From contig CM037833.1 of NCBI GenBank assembly GCA_021234535.1, forward strand, positions 1,859,217 through 1,923,216: DNA of 64,000 nt, read 5' to 3'. Positions 35,819-46,760 of the stretch are shown piece after piece; position 1 is the stretch's first letter; every line of letters begins with the position of its first letter. The stretch comes from Stichopus chloronotus (lineage: Eukaryota > Echinodermata > Holothuroidea > Aspidochirotida > Stichopodidae). Both the position numbers and the translations under genes were made by a program. Below the pieces are notes generated by a model. The model saw only the letters and a list, made by a program, of their open reading frames with translations. It did no database searches and was not told the origin of the DNA.

Positions 35819-37249
35819 GTCAGGGAAATATATCATTAACGGTCAGGTGACCGGTATGACAATATAGCAATCAGGTTGTACGTCAAACCACGAGAAAGAA
35901 AACATATTACTTGGTTATATCTCCGGAAAATTCTTTTCTAGTTTGTCAAAAATAAGACTTCTCCCTCTTCTCCTCATTTCACGCTATGTCTTCTCGAGAG
36001 TAAACAGCCTAAATGTCTTCCTTTACCTGATCAATTATACAGTCATTTCCGGTTTCATGCCACTTGCTTGTAGGCACAAAATTATGTTTGAAGACGTTGC
36101 TCACAGCGAGCCATATGTTTAAGGAACATTTGAATTACATTATGTTGCTAGGGGAATGGTATTGAACTGGAATGAATGAACAAAGGAATGAAAATATCTA
36201 AGTCAAAGACTCGAGTTGGTGGATCGTAAAGTAACAGCAGTAACTGAAAATTTCGTCTAAATCTCCTTCTCAGCGGCAGCTCCCCGAGTATCCTATGTTT
36301 GTATTACTGAAAACAATTTGTCCAAGAAAGGTTTTCAAGGATTCTAAGAATTAGGTTAAATTGCTAACAAATCAACATGACATTCGAAAATCTTCAGCAG
36401 TTCACAAGTCCCCTTGTGTAGGCGGTGAGGACTTTTCAGGTAAACTTTACCCAAGAATGATTGCACTAATTAAGATGAAATAATGTGACTCTGCCCCAGT
36501 ATATATTACAACAAGACTACAATGGGTAATATGGTTGTAACAGGTTTTGTCTAAAATCCACCTTGTAATCCCACAGCCGTGACTTCGGATCCGCCAGTTT
36601 CAGAAGCACATTTTAAGCACAAGTAGTTTCCACTTAATTACGTACTACGTAATCATTACCTGATCGGGAAAATAATGTTTCCAGTCATGCACCAAAAAGT
36701 GGTCTGTTTTACATGTCATTGACAAAATGATACATGTGGAGTGTTCCATGACTTATTTATACCTTATTTATTTTTTGAATTTTCAGTACATCAAAATACT
36801 TTCTAACATGATTAGCTTTGACCTAACTATGAACAACAATTTCCAACGACATGATTCATCATACTGATTATTCATACTCTTTCATTTTAAATATGTTGAC
36901 TCCAGGCCACAAGCAAAGACTTCAAGAAATATTGAGCTCCCTCACACTATATTTTTCAGCCCCCCCCCCCCTCTCCAAGAATTTAATGAGCTGCTCAAAA
37001 CAATATTACAGTTGAAATGTATACCAAGCTGGTTGAAAATGAAGAATCGATTCCATTTTCACGTCACCTTCAAAATTACGCTACTCGGCAATAAAAATCC
37101 GAAACCCGTTTTACGAAAGCCAGTAAACATCAACTTTCAACTGTTGTAGCTTTTCCTTGTTTGATGATGGAGTCTTCTACCCTCAATTCATGTCCAGATA
37201 CATGTATTGTAATGCATTGTAATCAAAAGTGTTGTAGTCAGGTGATCCA
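35819..37249. other. No gene seen
   Basis: Probably includes the 3' flank of the ApoL-like gene; possible minus-strand AATAAA signals lie near 36767-36775. A C run lies at 36961-36970. Confidence 0.35.
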
Positions 37250-39242
37250 CTATACAAGAGACAAATGAATGAGCACGATGTAAATAAGTAACGTAATGAC
37301 TAAAACAAATAGTAGTTGGATGAAGATTCCGAAAAATTGAATTTCGTTTCTTCGTGTTTGTACATTAATCAATTCCATGTGAAGTCGCCAGCTTCGAAAG
37401 TGCACACTCAGTGTCTCTGGCGAACCATTTGAAAGGTTGATCAGGGTCTTGGTAAGGATGCCTATGTCTATGACCATACCAATCGCACTGATAGCAATTC
37501 CAACCTTGCTAATCACCTTTAGCGACTCCGCTGCAGTCAGAAAAACATCATCAGCCAGCTCCAATGCGATCTAAAGACATTTAAACATATAATTAATGAT
37601 GGTTTTAACATAATTTGAATTGTCTACTTCTTATACGTTATACTCTCTGAGATTGCGAAAATCTAGATAGTAATGATCATTGTTTTACAGTATGAAGTCT
37701 AACTACAGATTACTCAAATTCACTTGAAATGAACACAAGGATTAAAAGTATTACATCTCTTACTGGAAGCTTTCCAAAAATCTTTCCTCCCAATCACACC
37801 CTTATTTTCAATCTGCAGTATTTGGAGCCTCATTGGATTGCTGACATTTACACTTGGACGGGGAAGATAGCTTCCATTGGTAAATATAACATACTTTAAG
37901 GAAGAACTTTTCTTATTATGTCGAACAATACAAAACCGGTATGACATACTTTACAGAAAGATACTTACATCCATGGTTTCAAAGATGACGTACTTTGCTT
38001 TGGCAAATTTCAAGACTGCAGGAGCTTCCTGAACAATATTTCCATTACCTAACTGCTCTGGATCCACTGAAATTTCGTCATCCTCAGTGTAGCCGAAATA
38101 ACCCAGAATGAAATCCGAAATTAAAGTAGGTTTTTCTTGGTGGTACTCGAGAATTTTCTCGACTGCTTTCTTCACAGTAAGGTCAACATCGTCCGCAACC
38201 GTCACATTGCGATGATCGGGTTGATTGTGCATTTCATCAGTAACTTCTTTAACAAGGTTGGAAAGAATCTCCATGCACTGCAAAAGTTCTTCTACTTTCT
38301 CTGGTAGGGCTTGAAAGGAAACCTCAACTACAAGGAGAGTGTGTCTAAGATTAGTAAGACGTTGCAATCTCTCACCCATACCCTCGGAGTGCTCATACCA
38401 CTGAACTGAATCTAACTTCGCAAGTGATTCAGTAAGTTGTACATATTTCCTAACCATTTGACCCATTGCCTTCAGAAGTTTCAAATATTTTAATAAAATT
38501 GGGTCAACATTTCTTCTCACTTTCTTTTTGCAAATGACGTTGACGGCGGTTGCGCCAATTGATGCAACAGCACCTGATAGGCCCAGCGAGATACCTGTTG
38601 AAAGTAATATGTTTTCACCGCCTGTCACTGGGATCAATGCAAATCCGACAATTGTCGTAATGCCACCGAAGATGCCGAAGGTAGATCCTACGGCTTGAGC
38701 CATGTTACACTTTTTTTGCAGATTTTGAGCAATCTTCTCAGCCTGTTCCATGGTTTGGATATCTTCGGTGTCGAATAGTTTCAGTGGTGTGAGTCTCGTT
38801 ATATTCGCATTCTAGAATAAAATGGAACGACACATGCAATATAATTGCTACATATAAGCGAGATGAGTACGTAAAGTGAAATATGATAGCAAAATCAGAA
38901 GTCCCATCAAACAACAGGGCCCAATCATCTACAATCTCTTCTCCTGTCTTATGCATAATCAATAAAACAATGGAAAAACTTACCGTCATTTTATTGAAAC
39001 ATTCTTGACTCTGTCCCACGAATTCTTTCCCTGTGAAAATAGATGTTGTACAATTGCAATTAAAAATACAACTGTGAGCAGTGTCACCAGTTGCATCATA
39101 ACATTTTGACTCAAAGTAATGGAGTTTTTTTTTTTTTCTTTTGCGTACCTGAAGCAGGAAGTACCCTGTGTTCAAATATCCGCGTCAACGTCAGATAAAC
39201 TGCTGCAAAGCATAATCGAAGAAAGAACACCATCGACTCCAT
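37250..39242 (-). CDS. Apolipoprotein-L-like protein
   Basis: Four exons on the minus strand give 434 residues. Exon 1 (39242-39149) starts at ATG and encodes a hydrophobic leader (MESMVFFLRLCFAAVYLTL). Exon 2 (39030-38984) is 47 nt. Exon 3 (38811-37969, 281 codons) holds the ApoL core: a hydrophobic hairpin at about residues 87-137 (VGSTFGIFGGITTIVGFALI, PVTGG, LLSTGISLGLSGAVASIGA), then helical sequence. Exon 4 (37570-37250) encodes LKVISKVGIAISAIGMVIDI and a C-terminal membrane segment (FFGIFIQLLFVLVITLLIYI) before TAG. Junctions are phase 1,0,0 with GT/AG sites. Gly/Ala-rich hydrophobic hairpin plus a distal hydrophobic helix is the ApoL signature; vertebrate members act in lipid binding, membrane permeabilisation and innate defence. 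Function here is inferred only by family. The terminal membrane segment is an addition relative to secreted human ApoL1 as I recall it. A different start (internal Met at residue 4) is possible. Confidence 0.75.
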
Positions 39243-39504
39243 GAAACTCTAGAAAAGTAAAGAAATAAAAATGATGATGAAGATGAATGATGATGCATTT
39301 CGTATCTAGTGTGACTTAGTTTGGCAAAGTGCTTGGTTCATGTCAAACGATTGTCTAAGGGAAGACGTTTTGACGTGCAAACTGTTAACGTACCAGCAGT
39401 AAATCGGGACACCAGCCAATCATGCGATCTATGAAAAAAGGGAAAAGAAGCATTTGTAAAGGGAAAAACATTTAGACGTCATTGAATGATTATTGACATA
39501 TCAT

Positions 39505-40249
39505 GTGTGAATTATCTTCCCGCTCATAGGCTGACACCACTAACATAGCAGTAACTAATAATGTGTATAAAAACGTAACACTCATAGCCTGACGTCAATA
39601 ATATAGTGGTGACTACTAATGTGTATATAAGCATAACACTAATAGCCTAACATCAATAACATAATAGTGACTACTAATGTGTACATAAACTTCACACACA
39701 TAGCATGACATCAACAACATAAAAGTAGGCTCTAATGTATATATAATCTTAACACTCATATATTGATATCGATGACATAATAATGACTACTAATGCGTAT
39801 ATCATCTTCCTAGTCACAGCCTGACATCGATAACATAGCGGTGACTACTAATGTGCGTGTAGTCTTCACAATCATAGCATGACATCAACAACACAGTGGT
39901 GGGTACGAATGTATATGTAATCTTAACACTCACATTTTGGCATCAACAACATAATAGCGACTGCTAATGTGTTATATCATCTTCACACTCATAGCCTGAC
40001 ATCGATGACATAGTGGTGACTACTAATGTGTAAGTAATCTTCACAATCAAAGCATGACATCAACAACATAGTAGTGGGAACTAATGTATCTATATTTTAA
40101 CACTCATATCTTGGCATCGATAACTTAGTGACAACCAATGTGTATATCGTCTTCACACTCATAGCTTGACATCGATAACATAACGTTGACTGCTAATGTG
40201 TATGTAATCTTCACAATCATAGCAGGACATCAACAACATAGCAGTGGGG
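39505..40249. repeat. ~60 bp minisatellite, left block
   Basis: About twelve diverged units of the form CACTCATAGCCTGACATC, AATAACATAGTGGTGACTAC, TAATGTGTATRTAATCTT. A sub-type with GTGGGTACTAATGTATATAT alternates with it. The array resumes at 45973 after the inserted element. Confidence 0.85.
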
Positions 40250-40255
40250 CATATG
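40250..40255. repeat. Possible 6 bp target-site duplication, left (CATATG)
   Basis: CATATG precedes the left inverted end and recurs at 45967-45972 after the right end. Because CATATG is its own reverse complement it may instead be the outermost part of the inverted repeats. Minisatellite units carry CAAATG at the equivalent position before CATATGTAA, which favours duplication of the target. Confidence 0.45.
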
Positions 40256-41024
40256 GAAACGTTGTCTCTTTTGCTAATCGGTTCTTTACGGAGACCCTTA
40301 AGTTCACAAATGGAATGTCATTATCCATAACAAGCGCTCAGTTCGCCTATCTCTGCATACTGCTTTCCTTCGGGGTGCCTAGTTTTGATAAATTTAAACA
40401 TTTATCTAACCAAAGATACTAATGAAATTGCATTTTGAGTGATGTGCATATCGGACTAGGGGTTTAAAAAATAAAAAAACTTGTAGTTTTGTATGTGAAA
40501 ATGATTCCCAAACATCAACTTCTAACCCGGAACAATTGTTCAACACACCCTCATTCAGTCATTCGCACCCTATTACAACGGGGTAAACGATATCTTGCTG
40601 AGAAATTTGTAAGACTGAACATTATGTAAAATCCATTTTGATTGGTTTCTTCCTTGTATCGGACTTTTAACCCTCGTTACTCGCATACAGTCAGAGATCC
40701 GTCTACAATAAACTTTCGGGCTGGCCTTATGTGGTAAACAAAGATCACATGGCAGGGCGATGGCATTTTCTCTTAGGGAAAGTTTGGCGTGCACCGCGCG
40801 CTTTGTGCTTGTTGTTTGCTTGAACGCACGTACGTACGATTGATCACATACACATGCTGCAGTACATGTAGTGTGTGTACGTACGTATACGATTGCAGGA
40901 CGTGCAAAAGTATTTGAAAGAGACAGACGACTCAGTAGTTCGTAGTTTTTCCTGTCGGAAATTGCTGCTTGGTGAAATTTCACTTAATTACGATTTGGAG
41001 GTATGGACATGAAAATGATTTGTG

Positions 41025-41441
41025 GTAAGTGTATTTTCTCAAACTCGGGTTATAAATGCTGTGGTGTTGGTGAACAACTAGCCTAAGTTTATGCATGGTA
41101 CCCCATCATGTGCAACTTAGCGAAGGCCTAGCTAGCTTAAACTGCTGTTTAGGCTAGGTCTCAGAACGTTAAAGTCTTGAAGACTTGCAATTATAGGCAA
41201 AGGAGGGCTGTAGTCACACTTGGTGCCCTGCCGTCCAAAACAAAACATCATGTAATATTGCTATTTGTACTAGGCGTAGGTATATTTGCCAAATGAAATA
41301 TAATGACGTAGCGTAGACCTGGGATTTGGGAACCATTGTACTGGCCCTTAGGCTTTATGTCCTTGATTTCTTGAGAACAGTAGGAAGAGTACCCCATGAT
41401 CTTTTTTTTTCTCATGCTTTTCATTTTTCTCTCTTTTAAAG
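41025..41441 (+). other. Predicted 5' UTR intron of the transposase-like gene
   Basis: A GTAAGT donor after TTTGTG at 41024 and a CTCTCTTTTAAAG acceptor directly before the ATG at 41442 define a 417 bp intron. A spliced leader placing the start codon at the first base of the exon is inferred from the sites only. Confidence 0.5.
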
Positions 41442-44422
41442 ATGGACCGTCCAGTAAGAAAAAAGCAGAAGGTTAATTACAAGGAACTTGCAAACGGGCA
41501 AAAGCTTCCTGGTGTAGAACTAGAAGTAGAAAAGAAGGTGACATGGTCTACTAAAACTTTTCACAAACTTGACATCATAGACAAAAAATTAGAAGAGGGA
41601 ACATTATACTGTAAGGTGCATTATGATGGTTGGCCCACGTGCTATGATGAGTGGCGCATAGCTACCGACATCCTTGAAATTCCTGACGAATATCAAAAAT
41701 CCGACGAAGGAAGACGACATCTTTTTTTAATTTAATTTTAATCTAATTTAAAGATAGCCCTGAAAGAGGCTCTACATTGTCAAAGGAAGGTTGATAGCCT
41801 GGTTGATATACGACTCCAGATACCAAAAGATATTTTCAAAGACTTACAAGTCCTAGGTAAGAAAGAAAAGAGAGGGTATTACAGACTTAATAACATTCAA
41901 AATTTAGATTAGTTTTTGGGATCTGGATGGAACTTTCGTATTTTGAATGAACAGAAAGATTTTGCATACATATCCAATGACAACTTGTATTTCCGCCTTT
42001 GTGAACGTGAACCTCTGCGTGAATTCTCTGTTGAAGGTAAAGAACAATATCTTCATCGTGGCTTTGTCTTAGTTGTTAAATTTGTACGAGGACTTGGGAA
42101 TAGCCAAGATTTACAAACTTTTCTCAAGTAAATATGAATACTCTATCGCTTGTCCGCGAATGAAGTAAGTCACAATGGTTCAGGCTGTATCATCTGGTAG
42201 TCAAGTTTGTATTGTATTTACAGTCCTTATGTCACAGGTTTTTGCAAAACCAAACCAGATGGTTTTCAAGCATGTTACCACCTTAGAAGTAAACAATCTT
42301 TATATTTATAATACATTCGTAAAGGAAGATGCTTCATACGATTCTCGTGATGCCCTTAATTCTGTGTTGCAAAACATTTTGACGAAACATCATGTGACTG
42401 CCAATGATATTTATATTCCAAGCGTACTGGAAACTTTAAAATGGAAAATTAAACGGATGAGTCAAGTGGTAGCTAAATGTTCCCGCAAAGGTGGCAAATC
42501 CTTTAAGATCCTCCTGGATAAGTGGCGAAGCACTTCATATTGCTTGAAGTTGCCTCATGTTAGCAGCACCCCTAGGAAAAGGAAACTGGAAAGTGACCTT
42601 AATGATGAAACTGCTAAACGGATTAAATTGGAAAGTGAGGTAACTAACCTTCAGACCAAGCTGACAGAAAGTTCAAGTGAAAAGGCAGACCTTGTCAGAG
42701 AATTAGAGCAAAAACTCCTTTGCAACAGAAACATGTTCGGGGTAAAGCCAGGCGAAAGCTTACCTACACAAAAGCACAACTGTACAGAAACCGTAAAAAG
42801 AACATTGAAACGATTAAACAGACCTTTGAAAATGTTGCCGTAGAGAGTGGTTTCACTCCTTTAGAACTTTCCGTAAAAGACAAGAATGGTAAGGTCTTGA
42901 AGTTAACATTTGACATTGCAGGTGATAACAAACAAGTTTTGGCTTCTAGTGAAGAGGCTGAGGATGTATTGTACATTTTAGATGCATTTAATATACCATT
43001 AAAGGGTTACCATGAAATTGCTCAGAGTTTCAGTAACTTACCACGACTTAATGCACTTAACGCAAAGAGAAAGGAAATAAATAATAAGTGTCAGTTACAA
43101 TATATTGATGTTGTCTCAGGCAGTCAACGGTTGACTGGGGTTGTACGTTCACTTAGTGAGGCGATGTCCTCTGTTTTGAACGGTCCTGCAAAACATCATC
43201 TTTTTGCAGACAACGTTGTTAAAATTAAGTTAAGTGGAGATGGCACACGTGCTGGTAAGAAAAAACAGCTTACGCTTATTGATGATGACACTTGTATGTA
43301 AGAACAAGGAAACTATTTGTTAGCCATTGTGAAATGCCCAGAAAATAATCAATCTTTAAAGGCATCTTTAGGAGGTTTAATTGAGGAGTTTAATAATTTG
43401 GAGAACGTTATTGTTGGTGATCGCACAGTTGGTGTTCAGAAGTTTTTGGGTGGGAACCTTAAATTTCTCAATCAAGTTATGGGCATTGGAGGGTTTGCTA
43501 GCAAATATTCATGTCTATGGTGCAAGTGCCCTAAAGAGGAAAGATTTGACATGACGAAGGTGTGGTCTATGAGCAGTCACAATCATGGGGCTAGGACTGT
43601 GGAGGAAATTTGTGCACTAGCAGGAAAGAAGAAAAACAATTTCAATTGTGTAGCTAAACCACTTTTCCAGTTGGATTTGATTAATGTTGCACCCGACTCT
43701 CTACATTTATTTTTGAGGATTTCGGATCAGCTTGTGTACCACATAATAAAGTACTTCCAGGACTTAGACAATCACATCAAACTTACTGCAGATTCTCTGC
43801 TAAAACTACAAAATTTGCAAAGATTCCAAAATTTCATTTCAGAAATTGGAATTTCTAATTGGTACTTTTTTGTTAAAGATGGCAAACTACAGTATATACT
43901 TTCAGTGGACCAGAACATAAGTTAATTATACAGAAAATAAATTTAGAAAATCTTATTCCAATGCATCCACGATTAGTGGAACTGAAACTTCTGTGGAGTA
44001 ACTTTTCACGGATTCTGAACTGTATTGTTAAAGATATGGATCCCACTGAAGTTGACAAATTTGAAAGTGAATGCAAAAACTGGGTTGAATTGTTCAGCTC
44101 TGTTTATCAAACTAAAGACGTGACACCTTATATGCATATTCTAGCTTGCCACCTACTAGAGTCAATAAGAATACATGGGAACATTGCGCGTTTCTGTCAG
44201 CAGGGAGTAGAAAAATTAAACGACTGTGTAACTAAATGGTATTTTCGATCTACCAATTATGACAGTACTGCTCTTGGGCAGGTCATACATAAACAGCACC
44301 GTGTAGGACTGTTAGAATCAAAGTGTGTACGATCCCCTAAATTTTCAGTAACGTGTTCCACTTGCCATGTTCAAGGTCATGCAAAACGTTCTTGTTCACA
44401 AAAAGTGAAAGGAGTATCTTAG
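41442..44422 (+). pseudogene. Decayed transposase-like gene of an uncharacterised family
   Basis: Homologous reading continues across several frames. Segment 1 (41442-41735) is MDRPVRKKQK.., with GTLYCKVHYDGWPTCYDEWR resembling a chromo-barrel/Tudor-knot fold. Segment 2 (to 42131) reads LKEALHCQRKVDSL to FVRGLGNSQDLQTFL. Segment 3 (to about 42715) has a coiled-coil-like KRIKLESEVTNLQTKL. Segment 4 (42720-43301) ends near VVKIKLSGDGT. Segment 5 (43317-43925) has GIGGFASKYSCLWCKCPKEE and VAPDSLHLFLRI. Segment 6 (43961-44422) ends with a zinc-knuckle-like CSTCHVQGHAKRSC. I recognise the layout (SGDGTR, C-x-W-C-K-C-P, D-x-LHLFLR) as a multi-copy family of cnidarians and echinoderms without a name I trust. 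The Asp of SGDGT and D-x-LH could be RNase-H-fold catalytic positions; that is inference. Breaks: shift near 41730, TAG 41910, TAA 42129 and 42166, shift near 42715, TAA 43299, shift near 43900. Confidence 0.6.
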
Positions 44423-44732
44423 AGTACACTACCTACTCATGCTTAACCCTTTAACAGGTGCTTTCCTTTTCTTTGAATTGTTATGGTTTATTCATTGATT
44501 CAACGACAGTATGATATCATGATTTTTTGTTACAACCTACAATTTTAGCTATGTTTGTAATTTTTTTGGAACTTACTAACAGTGTTGTGATTTCTAGTGA
44601 GGATTTCATAATGAATTGATTTTACTCTCTCCATCAAGATATTTTAGCATAATTGTTCTTTTTCAACTAGTCAGTTTTACACTGACCATCATATAACATT
44701 TTTTTTAAATAAATTTTCAGAAAGTGCTACAG

Positions 44733-45720
44733 CATCTGGTGGACATTTTGCATGATTTTGGAATATCAAGGGTTCTTTCTGTAGTCATTATATCAGTTCT
44801 TTGTACAGTATTCAACTTAAGACATTTACTAGCAAAGAAAATTGATCAATCGATCAATACCAGTATTTTGTCCGTTCAAAGTCCGTTGTAAAGTAAAGTT
44901 TTTTGTTTTATGTATCGAAAAAATAAAACCAGTTAACTTTCATACCATTTCTTTAATGTTTATGGTAAGGGACTGACTTCTTCGATGACCTTTAAAGCTT
45001 CTGAGTAGTTTTTATGAAAGTCATGACTGTGCTGTATGTAATTGCCATTTCAAAATTTGTTGATGTCCATGTGGGAACCTGACTTCCTATATTGTGTCAG
45101 ATATTTTATTTGTTCTTTATTAAACCCTTTTGATATTGCCAAAAAGTATCCTCTAGTGGACATTTTGCATGACTTTAGAAAAATGAAAGGGTCTTTTTTG
45201 TGGTTACTAATTTACTAACAGTTTACAGGGTAATAGTAGAGAAAATTGCCATCCAGAATATTTTGAGCTTATCAGCAATGACTGTTCAGGGTTGAAAAGT
45301 AAATTGTTCTACACTTAACAGCTTTTGTGTTATGTATTGAAAAAATGAAGTATTTGTCTTTCATCCTATTCTTTTAATATCTTTAATTTGTCATACACTT
45401 GAAGGAGATAAGATGATGACTTTTTCCACAAGTTATTTACCACTTGTGCAGTTTTATGAAAGTAACAACATATAATCTAGTAGACATTTTGCGTGACTAG
45501 AGAATAATGAATGCTCCTTGGTGTCATCATAATCAGTTTCAAGTATTCACCTTAACATTTGATAAAAAAGAAAATTATCATCCAAGGTATTTCCACAATA
45601 TCACTTTTTCAATTTACTTTTACAAAGTAAATAGTTTTGCACACATCAGTTTTTTTTTCGAAAGCGGAAAATATCAAAGCATTATCTCCCAAGCTAGCCC
45701 TTTAATCGTTACACTCTTAC
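44733..45720 (+). repeat. Three diverged tandem units downstream of the transposase-like gene
   Basis: GGTGGACATTTTGCATGA (44738), AGTGGACATTTTGCATGAC (45155) and AGTAGACATTTTGCGTGAC (45479) start three units that also share AAAATTGATC/ATTGCCATCC/ATTATCATCC, a TATGTATYGAAAAAAT motif and TTTCATNCNAT. Periods are about 417 and 324 bp. They lie inside the transposon and may be its subterminal repeats. Confidence 0.6.
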
Positions 45721-45966
45721 TATAAGGGAGTAAAATAAACTTGTGCACATAAGGTGCATACGGTGAGCACGTAACTTGACGCGAGTAATTGTCTCATTTA
45801 TTGTAAAACGCTTAACCCCCATTCAGTAAATGGAATCGTCCATTATGAAGAAAGCAAAGGTTGTGAATAAACAAACAATATGAAGTGAACTTCATTGTGC
45901 GTAACCTTCTGTTCTGTGTGCGCGCGCGGTTCGGTCTCTTTTGAAACAAACAGAGGGAAACGTTTC

Positions 45967-45972
45967 CATATG
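45967..45972. repeat. Possible 6 bp target-site duplication, right (CATATG)
   Basis: Partner of 40250-40255; followed by a second CATATG and then the minisatellite. Confidence 0.45.
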
Positions 45973-46477
45973 CATATGTATACATAACCTGAACACTCAT
46001 ATTTTGACATCAATAACGTAATAGTGACTACTAATGTGTATATTGCGACTTCACACTCATAGCCTGACATCAAAAACATAGCGATGACTACTAATGTGTA
46101 TTTATTCTTCACAATCATAGCATCACACCAAGAGTATAATTGTGGGTACTAATGTATATATACTCTTAACACTCATATCTTGACATCAATAACATAATAG
46201 TGACAACTAATGTATATATAATCTTCACACTCATAACCTGACATCAATAACATAGCGGTGACTAGTAATGTGTATGCAATCTTCACAATCATAGCAGGAT
46301 ATCAACGACATAGTAGTGGGTACAAATGCATATGTAATGTTAACACTCATATCTTGACATCAGTAACATAATAGTGACCACTAATGTGTGTATCATCTTC
46401 ACACTCATAACTTGACATCGATAACATAGCGGTGACTACTAATGTGTATGTAATCTTCGCAATCATAGGATGACATC

Positions 46478-46573
<96 letters not shown>

Positions 46574-46760
46574 TACACTCATATCTTGAAATCAATAACA
46601 TAATAGTGACTACTAACAAGTATGTTACCTTCACAACTGTAGCCTGATATAGTCTAAACATGGCTGTGACTACTGATGTGTGCATCATCTTCATACTCAT
46701 ATTTGGACTTCAATAACACAGCAGTGGCCTCTGCAAATCTACCGTATTTACTACCCTTCC
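45973..46760. repeat. ~60 bp minisatellite, right block, with (TA)n
   Basis: Same units as 39505-40249, about eleven copies. One unit is expanded by a pure TA run of about 44 repeats at 46481-46569. Confidence 0.85.

Larger units (their letters stand above)
40256..45966 (+). mobile_element. 5.7 kb DNA transposon inserted into the minisatellite
   Basis: The left end is GAAACGTTGTCTCTTTTGCT and the right end reverse-complemented is GAAACGTTTCCCTCTGTTTG: eight identical terminal bases, then imperfect matching for about twelve more. Both sides are bordered by CATATG and then by the same minisatellite. The interior carries a transposase-like gene in plus orientation with its own spliced leader. 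The superfamily is not identified; a 6 bp target duplication, if real, excludes TTAA, TA and 8 bp families. Confidence 0.7.

Noticed and set aside
37720..37947. Extra exon inside the last intron of the ApoL-like gene
   Set aside because: Exons 3 and 4 already join in phase 0 with canonical sites and the intervening reading has no similarity to ApoL.
40573..40983. 136-codon minus-strand frame upstream of the transposase-like gene
   Set aside because: No domain seen; it lies over the predicted promoter and leader of the plus-strand gene and includes ACGTACGT repeats.
46476..46700. Minus-strand frame with a long Tyr-Ile repeat
   Set aside because: It is the translation of the (TA)n run inside the minisatellite.
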